64,000 nucleotides of DNA from Metallyticus violacea (GCA_030762175.1 CM060831.1:81214001-81278000), one strand, 5' to 3'; shown: positions 13,001 through 22,799, numbered from the stretch's first letter. Notes: a model not told the origin generated them from the letters alone. A program made the numbers and translations.

Positions 13001-16000
13001 AGGAATGGAATAATATAAAACAAATAATAGAATCTGCAGCAACTGAGGCAAATGGATTTTATAAAGGCTAAGAAAAAGACTTACATTATTTATCTGCCAT
13101 CTAAAACACCAGAATAAAAGGAAGAATACTTTAGAATATCTAATTATGTAAGACAGCGAGGAAAGCCCTCAAGAATCATAGAATAAATATATCTAAGATA
13201 TAGAACATGACATACCTGGGTGAGAGATGTCAGCCTATAAGGTTATAAAATATATAATAGACAAATAAGAGATTCAGCTGATATAAGAATTATGAAACCA
13301 GATCATTGGCTGCAATATTGCAAACATTTATGAACAAAGCAACAACCACAAATCTATAGTAATGGTGAAAATATAAATAAAATCAGAGATGATTCATAAC
13401 ATAGAATATGAAGAACTGTGGGAGATACTGGAAAACATTAAAATAGAAAAGGAATGGGATTAAACTAGAAAATTTAAAATATGCATATAAAGAAATTAAA
13501 CACATACTCCTATACTTTTTCAACCTAAGTTGGAGGAATAACAAAATATCAGAAGATAGGAAACTTGCTGCAAAATATTTTCAAAAAAGGGTGTTTATTG
13601 TATATAAATAAGTCCATATTTGGTGACACTAAACTTAACTGATTAATTCATCATAACATAAAGACCAACAAACAAACATTAAGACACATTATAATAGCCC
13701 TTATATGATACATGAAATCTATACAAAGAGCTTACTAGATTTATACGATTTAAAACGTATTACCAATGAATATATGTTATTTGAATTGAAAATTAAAGGC
13801 ATTACCTAACATTAAAACATGTGCAAATGAACTTATTAAATTTATATAATTAAAACATTATCAATGAATGTTTGGAGCTTTAAATAAAATATTATAGCCT
13901 TTATCTTACGTAGTAACATATGTAAATGAGCTTCTTAAATGAACATAACTAAATATCTATTACCATTAAATGTTTGTGGCTTTATGTTGAGCATTATATC
14001 CTTACCTAATACAAAAACATGTAAAATGAACATATTAAATTAATATAAGTAAACAAGTGCTGCCAATGAGTGGATAAATTGGATATTTTCCGTTTCAGAT
14101 GCCTCAGTAGTAAAAACTTATGTTAATACTATTAAAAAAAGTGTTACTATGCAACAGCTGCAAACTAAACTGATTAATGAAGGTCAAAGATTCAATAAAG
14201 TGACAACAAAGACCATAGTGCAAAATCATTAAAAATTGATATTGGAGTAGAAAAATCTGAACTAGAAGTAGGGTCATTTTACTGATTTGGCAATAGTGCA
14301 TTTAATAATCTGTTCACAGCACTATTGAAACCACATTGTAATTCACTTCCCCAGTACATCCTCTAGCAACAGTGGGAGCTCATTGAGAAAATACTCCTGT
14401 TAGATGTTCCCCAAAGAAAATGATCACCTTAATAAAGTGATCACCTAAGATTCCACATCAGACATTCAATCCCCACTTTTACCCAGTGGGGGTAAAAGTT
14501 GACAGTTGACTGCAGTTGTAATGTGAAATTTTCATAGAAATACACAGAATAATACATTATTTCCAGTAATGTATGTATTATAAATTTCCCTTGTCATTTT
14601 ATTATTAAAGGATTCCCCCCTCCCAAAAATTTGGGGGGGGGGGATTTTGAGGTTAAAATCATTGGTGGGTGGAAAATCCCCCCACATGATTTCACATTGC
14701 AATAAAAGCACTGTCTTAACATGCATACATAAAAAACAGTACAGTAATCTAAAGTTGATGATAGTAACAGTGATTATTGGTTTCCCTTCATACAAACCAA
14801 GAAAAGTGAAAATAATACTTTTCTTTCTTTCTTTTTCAGTCATGATTATAAACTTGTTTTTGGAGTAGAAGTTACATTGGATTTTACCAAGGCAGAAAGA
14901 TTGCTATATGGGGAATCCATGATGACACATGCCATGAACTTCACAGCAGTTAGCATTGATGTAAGTACAAAATATTAAGAAGATATATATTGTGATTCCC
15001 ATTTTATAAATGAATATGCTAACAACTGCTATTTTTACTGGCCAGTGTAATTGCCATCCTCACCAAAAGTAAATAAATAATAATACATTCTGTCAAAGAT
15101 GTCTTGAGCAATGATTGCCGAGCATATCCAGTAACGAAATTGATCCTCAATGACCAATTGTCTGTAATGCTCTAATTTCTACCAGACTGTGATATGCATG
15201 CTTTGGCATTGTAGGGCATCACATTGGCAGGGACACCATACTATTTTTAAATTATTAGGAAACACATGTTGTCAGGCTATTTGGACTTGATTATTCAGTG
15301 AACATAATTATAAACCATGATCTGCAACTTTGGAGCTGCAGATCATGGTTTATAATTATGTGTTCTGATAGGTTCATTCCATTTGTCTCAAAAGTCCCTG
15401 GCAGGATGGTAAATGCTTACAAAAAAAGAACTAAATAATTTATTAAATTCAAAATAAATTTCATGTTAGAACTACAGTGAAGCAATTAATTTATTCTTAA
15501 TTAGACAGTGAGTCGATTTAATACTCTTAATCTCCACTTACCATTGAATAATACAGAACATGTTTCACAGGCCTTCTGCATCATCAGCTGTGTGTTGACT
15601 GCCAGATTCATTTTTGGTTGAATGGACTTGGTGTAGCTCTGGTGACATTTACTTATCATCCTTGGGCAACCAAAAATTTCCAGAAAATACTCTGGGAGTT
15701 TGGAATTACTTTGTTCCCAGTGAACAAACTCAGCCTAAATAATCTGCTGAACTTCAGTGTTAATGATAGAATACCTGATGAGAAGAAGCCAGGAATATAT
15801 AAAATCAACTGTTTGAAATGCAACAAAGTATATATTGTGACAAAACAAAAGGAAGCATTGGAATTAGGCTAAAGGAACACTGGAGAAACATCAAGTACAA
15901 TCAGATAGATAAATCGGCAGTTGCACATCACTTTTGGAGAGATAAACCTGATATAGAAGTGGGAATCAAATTATTGTAATTTGTAGATAGATCCTTGCAA

Positions 16001-19000
16001 CTGGGAATATGGGTAAAGATTTTTATAAAAAAAAATGATAAGGTTATGAACTACGAGATCCCAACAGAAGACAAATTAATCCAAAAGTTCTTAAAATGTC
16101 CACAAAAGCTGCACCCAGTCCAGCCAACCAACAACGAATCTGGCAGTCGACACACTGATGATGCAGGCTAAAGCCTGTGAAACATGTTCTGTATAATTCA
16201 ATGGTAAGTGTATAAGAGTATTAAATTGAGCATTTTGTTATGGAGAGGTTTCCAAGTGTTGCTAAGGCGAAAACTACTATCTGTATTCATATTGTGAGGA
16301 TGCTGTTGTATTTCCATACTTTCTATTCTGGCCAAATTGAAATAACCTTTTGTTTTAGCAACCACTTCAGTCTTGTCAAAATAAATCCTGTGAAATTCAT
16401 TGAGAGCATATTCTGCCACAGCAGATCATTCTGCCTAGTTTTGACATAACATCATTTGTGTTCTTCAACTTGTTTTTTAATTGATCTCCCAGTCATACCA
16501 ATACACACTTTTCCACATTCACAGAGAGAGAATTTTGTAAATACCAGTGATGTCAAGGGTGTCTCTAGGATCTTTTGCAGGGTGTAGGTTATGTCCTAGT
16601 TTTGTTGTCTGGATTTTAATTTTAACACTATGAACACCAGCCATGAAAGCTTAAGATATGTTATAACTTTGGTTCAGTCCAATTGATTTTATACATAAAA
16701 GCATATTTTTAGTATGATTTTATTGTTTTGGTCACTTTTTAATAGGTCTTAAGTTACTTATTTACCATGCAGGGTTTGCATTATGTTCTTGAAAATTTTG
16801 TTGAAAGCTATTATCCAAGAAAAGAGTAGATATAGTAGAGTACTTTTAAATGTATAATTCTATGCCTTATTAGAAAAATATCTGGTTAGCATATCTAACC
16901 TGGATTTTGAAACTGTAGAGAAGGTTTTCTAATAACTTCTTCTTAATCCCAACTCTTGTACATAAAACCTGTTAAAACTATTAAAATTACATATAATATT
17001 TATATGCACAATGTGGTAACAGGTAAATATTCTTCAGCACATTTAGGTGTTTACCCTTATTTTTAAGTGCATGCTTTAAGCAGAGAATAGATATATTAGC
17101 TAAGCTTCTCTGACAATTCTGTTACAGTTTCTGCATTTAAACTCTCATTGACATTAACTGTACAGTATACATATTTATGTATATTTTCCTCAGTTTACAT
17201 AAACATTTAAAAAAGCTGTAAGTTCTGATATTCTGGAGACAAATTACAATCTGTTAAAAAGTATACTGTCTTTCAAGAAAGTAAATGTACACCTTTTGCA
17301 GAACAGTATCGTTCAGGCATGTGGTATGTTTTTTTTTTTTTTTAATTGATTTTATTTATGGACGCTCTTTAACATCTCAGGTCATCAGCGACCCATTCAA
17401 CTCAGGGCATGAAACGACTGACAAATTTTGCTCAGAGGCTTCTCTTTCAGGCTTGAGGTTCTTTTTCATGCCGTAAATGTATGACATGGGACCCACAGCT
17501 TTACTTCCCTGTCGAAGGAAACCATACTTAGGATTTATACGCCCGAAAAATCCATCGATCCTGACCGGGTTTGAACTCGCATTCTTGGGTTTAGGAGGCA
17601 AGTATGGTAACCACTACACCACCAGGACCAACCATGTGGTATGGAGGGTATGAAAATGAAATCAGTTGAATTTGCAGAGCCAATGCAGCTGGTGCTCGCT
17701 TCAAAGATTTTCAAGCCCGTACTTAGTTGCTTTGTCAAAATATATGCTAAATACCATGAAATTAATGATAATCTGCATGTTTATTAGAGTAGATAAAATG
17801 GAGGTTTTATTGTAGTTTTATTAGTCTCCCACATGTCAGCCTAATAGGCTTATAGTGCAACCCTATAGGAAGAGACGCTTTCACGTTTTCCCAAAATCTG
17901 TTCCAACAAGTTGCAGTATCTTGGTTCCAATGTCAGCATTCGTTCCTAGATCTTCTCTAGCGCAAATCTCTTTCTTACCAGGAATGAGCATTCAAACAGG
18001 ATAAGTGAAGTAGTCTTCTCATTATGTTTGCATATTCCACAAATGGTTCATCTTATACAGATGTTACCTCAAGTGACCATTTCAGCAATTAACGCAATTA
18101 CTTTTCTTATTCCTCTTATGTCCAGTTTTAGGAGAGTAGATGAAAGAGTTCATTTAAGAAATTTTTAAAAAAATTCTGTTGGAACTCATACAGTGAAACT
18201 TGTTAAATGTAATTATATCTAATCTGTCATCTAACACACTCTTATGCTTCACTTACCAGTATTTCCCAGACTTATACTACTTCCTTGGAAATAGACCATA
18301 TATGCCTGTGCCAGATTGTGTCCTGTATGGGATAAGTCTGTGAATTACGCAAGATGGTAACATCGTTTTTCAGGCATCAGGAGTAGCTTATGAGAACAGT
18401 ATTGAGTGTTCATTAGATCAGATCTCACTCAGTACTGAAATATCCAGGAAATTTAAAATGGAGGTATGTCTAGTTGTTGCATAGTTACTTTCCCAATTCC
18501 CTTTTTGCACCAAGTGCTATGCAGTAAGCCAAGTCTCTGCTTTTAAATAAATGTCCATGGAATGGAAACCCAACAGTCTCCAAAGTAATGGTTTAAGTAT
18601 TTCTGAAGGCTCCTGTAACACATAGACATGCAAATCTCTATAGCTTGGTTAACTTAACTGGTACAGTTTAGTAATGTTTTTCATCACCAGATAATGGTGT
18701 CATAAAATAGATATCTGGCACCTAACCATTGCACCATATGGCCAGTGGTTAATGTGTGGTTATAGTGCCTTTGATTGCCACAAGAGACCACCTGACTCTA
18801 TGAGGAATATTGTCAATGTGACAATCCCAGGTCAGTTTCTGACTGACTCGGAATGTTCCAGAATTGAATTGCCTAATTTAAGATTTCCTAGGCCTTTAAG
18901 ATCTCTCCTGTTGGTAAAAGGAATAACAACAGTTTTGCTAGGATTAATAGAAAGACTCTTCTGCATGCAGCAGCTGTGAATTTTCCTTAATTCTTCATAT

Positions 19001-22000
19001 CTGAGACTGTGTTAGGAAATTTTCCAAAAATGAACGTTGTATCATCTGCTTAGCCTTGTATATAACATCCTTCTGGGTCATGTCTTTAAGTGGACTGCCC
19101 ACCACGAAACTTCTCTCCCCACTGTGGGCAACCCCTGATGTTGACGATCCCTTTCGTTTACCCAAGAAGGCCATTGGTAATATTTCTGCCCCTGAGCATG
19201 GAGTTTATCCAACTACAAAGAGGGTCTTGATTCATGTTTCTGTGCAACCAGAATCATAGACTTATAAGAGATGTTATTAAAATCACCTGCTATGTCTAGG
19301 AAGGTCTCTAGGTTATTTCCTTTCAAGCCATCAAGTCCTCCAGTCTGCTAAGGACTTAGATGACTGGTAGGCACATTGATTTTGATGGAGAGGAGTATCT
19401 AGCAATAACCTCCTTTGAATGTATCTTTCAATCATGTTTCCAAGGCCTTTAAAATGAACAATGCAAGACTAATCAGTTGATAAGTCTGAGCTTTGGTGTA
19501 ATTATTATGTCTGCACTTAGGAATAAACACTACTCTGGTAGCTGTCCAGGCCTGAAGGATATAGCTAAAAGCTATATTGGCTGGAAGAGGTGGCAGAGAA
19601 GGGTGTGAAACAAGTCAGGTCCTTTCTGCAACAATGCAGGAAAGATACCATCTCTGCCTGGCAACTTAAATGGATTAAATTTATTCGCTCTAGTACATCA
19701 TCCTGGTGAGAAAATCGACTCCATTGCAATGAATTTTCTTATCAGCAAGAAAAGAGAAGATAATTTTTAAAAAATTCACATACCTTTCATGGGCTATGCA
19801 AAAATTTCAAACTATTCTAAAAGATTTTAATATCAGATTGGCACCTATAAACAGATTTAATGTTAAAAGTCTTCTGAAAGACAATGTTAATGACAATACA
19901 GGAGGATTTTTTTTTATTTGGTTTATTTACGGATGCTCTTTAACATCTAACATCTCAGATCATCAGCGTCCCAGTTAAATCAGATTGTGAAATGGCTGAC
20001 AAATGTGCTCAGAGGCCTCTTTTTTCAGGCTTGAAGTTCTTTATTATGATGTAAATGTATGACATGGAACCCATGGCTTTACTTCCCTTCCAAAGGAAGC
20101 CATACTTACAATTTTTACGCCCGAAAAAAAAAAATCCATCGGTCCTGGCCGGGATCAAACCCGGGATCTTGGGTTTAGAAAGCAGGTATGGTTACTACTA
20201 CACCAACAGGACAGACTCCACAGGAGAAAAAAGCAGATATTTACCAAATTAGTTGCACAGAATGCAAAAGAGTTTATATTGGAAAAAGAAAGAGAAACCT
20301 TGGTACATAGTTAAAAGAACATTTCAGGAACATAAAATACAAATAAATGGAGAAATAAGTAGTGGCATCTCATTTCTGGACAGAAAACCACGACGTAGAG
20401 AATAAAGCAAAATTATTGAAATCGGTACAAGGACTACAGAATTAGCAACATAGGAGAAAATTTTATTTACAATTACAGAGACAAATTAATGAACTTCTAC
20501 ACTTCTGGGGATGAAAACATAAACTTTAAGTTCATCACACCTCCAAGAGAGAAGAATACACAACCCCTTAGCATAACAAATTATCCAGTAGTCAATGGGT
20601 AGCTGAAGATGCAAACAATGGGTTCGTCAAACATACTGCATATAAACAAGCAATTGGACCAATACAAATATGTAATTTGACTGAATCATACAATGATCTT
20701 AATTATATAATTATCTTCCCTTTACAAGTTTCAATTAGCATCTCTAATTACTTACCTCGTAGACCTAAGATCGCAGATTTATTAATCCCAGCCAGAGTCA
20801 ATGGATTTTTTACTTCCCTTCCCTTTTTGGAAGGGAAGTAAAGCTATGGGTCCCTTGTCGTGAAAAAGAACCTCAAGCTTAAAGGGGCCTGTTAGTAAAA
20901 TTTATTGATTGTTTCACGCCGTGAATTGAATGGGATGCTGATGACATGAGGTATTTAAAGAGTATCCATAAATAAACCAAATGAACAAATCTTGAGTGGT
21001 ATAAAACTTAATGAAGATGTCTATTAAGTTATTATTACAAGTTTGTTTCTGCAACTGAAACAAAGAAAAATAAGTCAAAAAAGCCAGAAGAAAATAAATG
21101 CATTGGATTACTTTACATGATCCCTAGATAGCCTGAAATGGGGGAAGGGAGCCAAAAAATGGGTGGATTTGTTATGTAACTAATATAGCATATTTTTATG
21201 CCATTGTCTAAGGCACCCAATTACTAGAACTTAAAGAAAATGTCATAACCTAAAAGAACAGTACTTGCCAAGAAGTGGCAAACTATGTCTATGATTTAGC
21301 ATACTGTTCTCTGCGATTTATTTACCCTTTAGTGTAGCCAGTTTAATTTTCTTCCTTTTATATTCTGATTATGGTTCATGCTGTTATTGTTGTTGTTATT
21401 ATTTAATTATTTTTGTCCAAATCATTTATGTTAAGACAAAATATTCCAGAATAGCTTTGTTCGCAAAATATCCCCATTATTACTACTAAGATATCCATTA
21501 TCCTTTATACAAAATCGATTTACAGAATTGAAAACAAATTATCGATGCATATTGTTCCCTGTTCGGTTCATTTTCTTTCAGACAACAAAAGATCAAGAAA
21601 TGGAGCCAAGATTAGCGTTTGAACATCGGAAAGCAATTTTGAAGTAGTATTGGAAAACCTAGACTGTTGTTGAAGTTCAAAGGCAATGGAGACGTGTGTA
21701 CAGAACAGAACCGTCAACATGAGTAACAATGCATGCATTTGAGACAAATTTGGCACTCATGGTACTGTATACCATAGAAAAATGGCTACACTGGCAGCAC
21801 TTTGGGAAGAAATTGAAATGGCATGTGCTGCATTTGCTGAGAACACTTTTGCAAATGTTGCTCAATCAGTAGTTCAACATACTTGGAAGTGTATCGATGC
21901 CGATGGTGGGCATTTTGAGCAACTGTTGTAACTGTAAAGTGTGTATACATTTTGGGCACTCTTTGATAAGAGAATTTCAAAGATGTGTCCTAGGTTTCCA

Positions 22001-22799
22001 GAATTTGGAAGAAATAATATACAAGTTTGTCCATGAATTGCTACTTATTTTGATTCTTATTGGAATTGCTCGTAATAGGCAGCTTAAAGTTACTTTCAAC
22101 ATGATAATGCTCAATCGCGTTTTGCAACACTGTAGATGAGCATTTGTTGTTTTAAGTTATTGCAAGGTGAGGGTCAATAGAAATGCCTCGTGATAACCAG
22201 ATCTATTACCTATGTATTGTTTATTTTGGAGACTGATTATAGATAAAACCTGTAGTACAAAACCAATTACAATTAAGAACTTCAAAGCAGCCATTGAAAA
22301 TTTTTTAAAGAAATTTATTTCAATCAAATATTGTGCAGAAAAGTATGTTTTAGATGTTGAAAATCATCCAGCTCTATATCAATGCAGAAGAAAAACGTTT
22401 AGAAAATTATTTATTTAAATATGTCAGCAAGCAGTGACTTTTGCTAATTTTGTACATTTCCACTCTTAAAACCTTGGCCAAAGACCTTCTCTCCACTAGT
22501 ATTTGTGAATTACTTGAAAATATTAATTAAACTGATAAAAATAATAACACTAAGTTTATTTCATTCATTGCATTTCTTTTCAGGCGGATGGTATACCTAC
22601 CAAGTTTCGAGTAGAAAATTCATGGGGTGATGACAGAGGAGAAAAAGGATACCTTGTCATGTCCAGTGATTGGTTCCAGGAGTTTGTGTTTGAAGTAGTA
22701 GTGGATAAAAAGTTTGTACCACATGAAGTTCTGGATGTTTTTGAAATGGAACCCACCGTTCTGCCTGCATGGGATCCTATGGGGACACTAGCACAATGA
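3912..22799 (+). CDS. BLMH: Bleomycin hydrolase, C-terminal five exons (partial gene)
   Basis: Bleomycin hydrolase is a cytosolic papain-fold (C1B) cysteine aminopeptidase; characterised members form a hexamer with active sites facing an internal chamber. Five exons (3912-4049, 7087-7335, 10207-10433, 14840-14960, 22584-22799) join in frame through GT..AG introns to give 316 codons and a stop. Family landmarks appear in order: DGGQWDM and PKKCFPES (first exon), ETFTWEY and TPLDFY (second), CLV.DPRP, NNQP and WFGC (third), GESMMTHAM (fourth), and RVENSWG and LPAWDPMG (fifth). The catalytic His is in THAM (local residue 235) and the Asn in ENSW (local 257). The human protein is about 455 residues, so roughly 140 N-terminal residues, including the catalytic Cys, lie left of the window. 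No stop or frameshift interrupts the joined frame, so the gene looks intact. The last residues are GTLAQ; some family members trim their own C-terminus. Confidence 0.95.
4111..4200 (-). repeat. SINE-A fragment (tRNA-like head)
   Basis: Antisense copy of the tRNA-like head of SINE-A: B box (GATTGAATCTGC, degenerate), then the antisense A box (CCACTAGACCACCAGGAC). It sits in the BLMH intron about 60 bp past the splice donor of exon a. Confidence 0.8.
4450..5640. other. BLMH intron, nothing assigned
   Basis: Contains a 132-codon open frame (5153-5551, +) with no recognised domain and no start or splice context that stands out. I could not assign the stretch to a gene or a repeat family. Confidence 0.3.
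5651..5939 (+). mobile_element. SINE-A, full length, with target duplication
   Basis: tRNA-derived SINE. The A box (TGGTGTAGTGGTAACC) and B box (GGTTCAAATCC) are followed by a body unrelated to tRNA and a tail ending near CCATAAATAAA. Flanked by a 10-bp target-site duplication, TGTATTTCTG (5641-5650 and 5940-5949). About a dozen copies of this family lie in the window. Confidence 0.9.
6369..6658 (+). mobile_element. SINE-A, full length
   Basis: Same family and orientation as the copy at 5651, with A and B boxes and the CTATAAATAAACCAAAT tail. The flanks repeat ACTGCTGA (6361-6368 and 6659-6666). Confidence 0.9.
7087..7335 (+). CDS. BLMH: BLMH exon b
   Basis: 249 bp, 83 codons, phase 0. The acceptor is TTTTTCAG. 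The donor is weak (AAG then GTTAAA), but the end is fixed by family alignment: FNMDDK continues as VCLV in the next exon. Contains CLGIPSETFTWEY. Confidence 0.92.
7639..8942 (+). mobile_element. mariner transposon (mariner-1), decayed
   Basis: About 1.3 kb with terminal inverted repeats of the form CAAGGGTG.AT.GGAAAGTAATGCA at both ends. It lies in the BLMH intron. The transposase is broken over several frames: an HTH-like N-terminus near 7849-8030, the first catalytic Asp in TGDELW with an SMEW block (about 8270-8330), then HDNAHPH and HPPYSPDLALSD at 8540-8660. The second and third catalytic Asp are separated by 34 residues, the mariner D34D spacing. Frameshifts and a stop after SMEW make it inactive. 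Confidence 0.9.
9224..9394 (+). mobile_element. SINE-A, 5'-truncated
   Basis: Starts inside the SINE-A body (GAGTATGGCTTCCTTCGG) and runs to GATGTTAAA, followed by a poly-C run. The tRNA head is missing. Confidence 0.85.
9440..9900 (-). mobile_element. Penelope-like element fragment (GIY-YIG part)
   Basis: On the - strand about 9640-9480 reads IGTYKIS.KCGSVYIGMI. This is the GIY...YIG signature of the endonuclease domain that follows reverse transcriptase in Penelope-like elements. A degraded terminal repeat may lie near 9030-9060. Much decayed. Confidence 0.6.
10207..10433 (+). CDS. BLMH: BLMH exon c
   Basis: 227 bp, starting in phase 0 after TTTAAAG and ending two bases into a Val codon before donor GTGAGT. 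Contains DPRPTNPYGR, YNNQPVD and VWFGCEV. The open frame extends leftwards to 10072, but that part is intron. Confidence 0.93.
10590..10790. repeat. Foldback element with hammerhead-like core
   Basis: Two near-complementary arms (about 10608-10668 and 10720-10790; inner part CTCCACTTA against TAAGTGGAG) flank a short centre. The left arm, read on the - strand, carries CTGAAGA (10696-10690), a five-pair helix GAGAG/CTCTC and GAAAC. No ORF is present. Confidence 0.75.
10655..10700 (-). ncRNA. Hammerhead ribozyme-like motif (CGAAAC form)
   Basis: CTGAAGA, a helix II GAGAG-ATT-CTCTC, then CGAAAC. It is the only copy that keeps the canonical C-G step before AAA. Helix III on this arm is mutated (ACACAT). 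The opposite arm has the better ACGTGT followed by C. Confidence 0.5.
10950..11105 (-). repeat. Solo Penelope terminal repeat
   Basis: Matches the terminal repeats of the Penelope-like element at 15.5-16.2 kb: a CAGTGAAGCAATTAATTTATT outer part, TGCTTCACTTACC, AGAACATGTTTCACAGG and GCATCATCAGCTG. No coding part is adjacent. A LINE fragment follows. Confidence 0.75.
11045..11097 (-). ncRNA. Hammerhead ribozyme candidate, best paired copy
   Basis: Read on the - strand: CTGATGA (11087-11081), helix II CAGG/CCTG with an A-rich loop (11078-11064), GAAAC (11062-11058), helix III from the self-complementary ACATGT with predicted cleavage after the T at 11053. Helix I ACAG (11091-11088) pairs with CTGT (11052-11049), four pairs. 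All core bases of a type-I hammerhead are present apart from the U before G12. Activity is inferred, not shown. Confidence 0.6.
11393..12124 (-). mobile_element. Second LINE 3' end, inserted antisense
   Basis: On the - strand, 12112-11837 encodes a LINE C-terminal segment (W...V...L.EIGLGNIW, RQRIEDIKKQQIW, then a LNCDQMGRMVG end). The element finishes in an ATTC-type simple tail at 11393-11405. Together with the adjacent SINE-C it is bounded by a 13-bp duplication, TGCTCCTGAAGAA, at 11380-11392 and 12361-12373. Confidence 0.65.
12125..12360 (+). mobile_element. SINE-C (tRNA-derived)
   Basis: tRNA-like head with an A box (TTCTAGTGGTTAGCATTAC) and a B box (GGGTTTGATTCCC), then an unrelated body with CATGAGGACAATAGGGAAGC and a GAA-rich end. 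Only one copy of this family was seen in the window. Confidence 0.75.
13728..14085. repeat. Degenerate ~100-bp tandem repeat
   Basis: Units starting with GA(A/G)C(T/A)TA(T/C)TA-like sequence at 13728, 13829, 13928 and 14028, about 99-101 bp apart. Each contains an ACCAATGAAT/TATCAATGAAT block and an ACATGT.AA block. A weaker unit may precede at about 13630. Confidence 0.7.
14610..14646. repeat. C-run/G-run hairpin
   Basis: CCCCCCTCCC and a run of eleven G flank AAAAATTT, so the strand can fold on itself. It lies in the last part of the intron before BLMH exon d. Confidence 0.6.
14840..14960 (+). CDS. BLMH: BLMH exon d with catalytic histidine
   Basis: 121 bp after a strong pyrimidine tract and CAG; the donor is GTAAGT. 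It completes the split Val codon, then encodes HDYKLVFGV and GESMMTHAMNF. The His of THAM is the catalytic one. Confidence 0.95.
15301..15362. repeat. Perfect short hairpin
   Basis: About 24 bases (from CATAATTATAAACC to ATGATCTGCA) are followed, after roughly 10 bases, by their exact reverse complement. No terminal repeat match to the foldback family was seen. Confidence 0.85.
15549..15595 (-). ncRNA. Hammerhead ribozyme candidate
   Basis: CTGATGA at 15587-15581, a short helix II CAG/CTG, GAAAC at 15666 equivalents (15566-15562), self-complementary ACATGT, and helix I ACAG/CTGT (15591-15588 with 15556-15553). It lies in the left terminal repeat of the Penelope-like element, antisense to the ORF. 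Confidence 0.5.
16150..16200 (+). ncRNA. Hammerhead ribozyme candidate
   Basis: CTGATGA at 16155-16161, helix II CAGGC-TAAA-GCCTG (five pairs), GAAAC at 16179-16183, ACATGT then T. One G expected just before CTGATGA is missing relative to the other copies, which weakens helix I. It lies downstream of the GIY-YIG ORF in the right terminal repeat. Confidence 0.55.
16232..16700 (-). mobile_element. Penelope-like element C-terminal fragment
   Basis: On the - strand a CGKVCIGMTGRS-like block (about 16545-16490, YIG half of GIY-YIG) is followed by AEYALNEFHRI, KTEVVAK and RLSNTWKP (16419-16230), the usual C-terminal end of the endonuclease ORF. It abuts the + strand element at 15.5-16.2 kb tail to tail. 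Confidence 0.65.
17344..17632 (-). mobile_element. SINE-A, full length, with target duplication
   Basis: Complete antisense SINE-A with both promoter boxes. An 11-bp duplication, CATGTGGTATG, flanks it (17318-17328 and 17633-17643), with a poly-T (the SINE tail) at the left. Confidence 0.9.
18170..18270 (-). repeat. Solo Penelope terminal repeat, outer half
   Basis: The CATACAGTGAA outer block and the CACTCTTATGCTTCACTTACC block match the copy at 10.95 kb. Similarity stops before the hammerhead core. Confidence 0.6.
18560..19760 (-). mobile_element. LINE reverse transcriptase fragment
   Basis: On the - strand, read across frameshifts: a GLGNMIERYI block, LLLDTPLHQNQCAYQ (the LE+.+.RYI....L....H.NQFAY..GKS region of Jockey-like reverse transcriptases), then ADDTTFIF near 19045-19020, the catalytic YADD box. 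Many stops. The 5' part of the element is absent. Confidence 0.6.
19785..20660 (+). mobile_element. Penelope-like element with nested SINE
   Basis: 19796-19900 encodes FQTILKDFNIRLAPIN and LLKDNVND. After the SINE-A insertion, 20235-20290 continues KADIYQISCTECKRVYIGK (GIY-YIG signature), then LKEHFRNIKY. Downstream, 20603-20609 is CTGAAGA followed by a TGCAAAC helix side, a decayed hammerhead-like core in the expected 3' position. Confidence 0.7.
19905..20213 (-). mobile_element. SINE-A inserted in Penelope-like element
   Basis: Full-length antisense SINE-A with a small internal duplication near its tail (ACATCTAACATCTC). The host ORF resumes directly afterwards, and short ACAGGAG repeats flank the insertion (19898-19904, 20220-20226). 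Confidence 0.85.
20748..20986 (+). mobile_element. SINE-A, decayed and 5'-truncated
   Basis: Lacks the A box. A degenerate B-box region, the GGAAGGGAAGTAAAGC block, and a tail of GTATCCATAAATAAACC. Confidence 0.8.
21600..22140 (+). mobile_element. mariner-like transposase remnant (relative of 63669 copy)
   Basis: Begins MEPRLAFEHRKAILK (HTH domain) with VEVQRQWRR. It then jumps across an internal deletion to a C-terminal block MATLAALWEEIEMACAAF and a HTWKCIDADGGHFEQL-like end (21780-21927). Stops interrupt it. A second copy with a different internal deletion starts at 63669. Confidence 0.65.
22584..22799 (+). CDS. BLMH: BLMH last exon with catalytic asparagine
   Basis: 216 bp in phase 0 after TTTTCAG. 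It encodes FRVENSWGDD (catalytic Asn), KGYLVMS, EVVVDKK and PAWDPMGTLAQ, then TGA at 22797-22799. Confidence 0.96.
   Translation, partial: ADGIPTKFRVENSWGDDRGEKGYLVMSSDWFQEFVFEVVVDKKFVPHEVLDVFEMEPTVLPAWDPMGTLAQ

Larger units (their letters stand above)
11110..13615 (+). mobile_element. LINE fragment (endonuclease to RT linker), with nested insertion
   Basis: Before the insertion, 11125-11140 reads like SWNVRS, the start of an AP-type endonuclease. After it, 12448-12700 gives GGNINARI, an IIGPNSEDI/NYNGYLFRDFA block and NTYF, matching the GDFNAR..G..N.NG..L.DF..N.L.I.NT.F pattern of LINE endonucleases. 13405-13610 resembles the linker into reverse transcriptase (EELWEILENIK, KKGVYCI). Stops are frequent. 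The copy is split by the insertion at 11393-12360. Confidence 0.6.
15470..16231 (+). mobile_element. Penelope-like element with inverted terminal repeats
   Basis: The + strand from 15618 encodes a LINKER..VNDRIP block, then KKPGIYKINC and KVYIV, the GIY-YIG endonuclease signature. RLKEHWRNIKY and AVAHHFW-like blocks follow, with frameshifts. This is the C-terminal part of a Penelope-like element. It is bounded by arms 15516-15609 and 16136-16229 that are nearly identical when one is inverted. Each arm holds a hammerhead-like core. The reverse transcriptase part is absent, so it is a deletion derivative. Confidence 0.75.

Noticed and set aside
17370..17400. CTGATGA inside SINE-A as another hammerhead core
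   Set aside because: In SINE-A the CTGATGA is followed by CCTGAG and no GAAA block or helix I/III. It is part of the SINE 3' hairpin, not a ribozyme.
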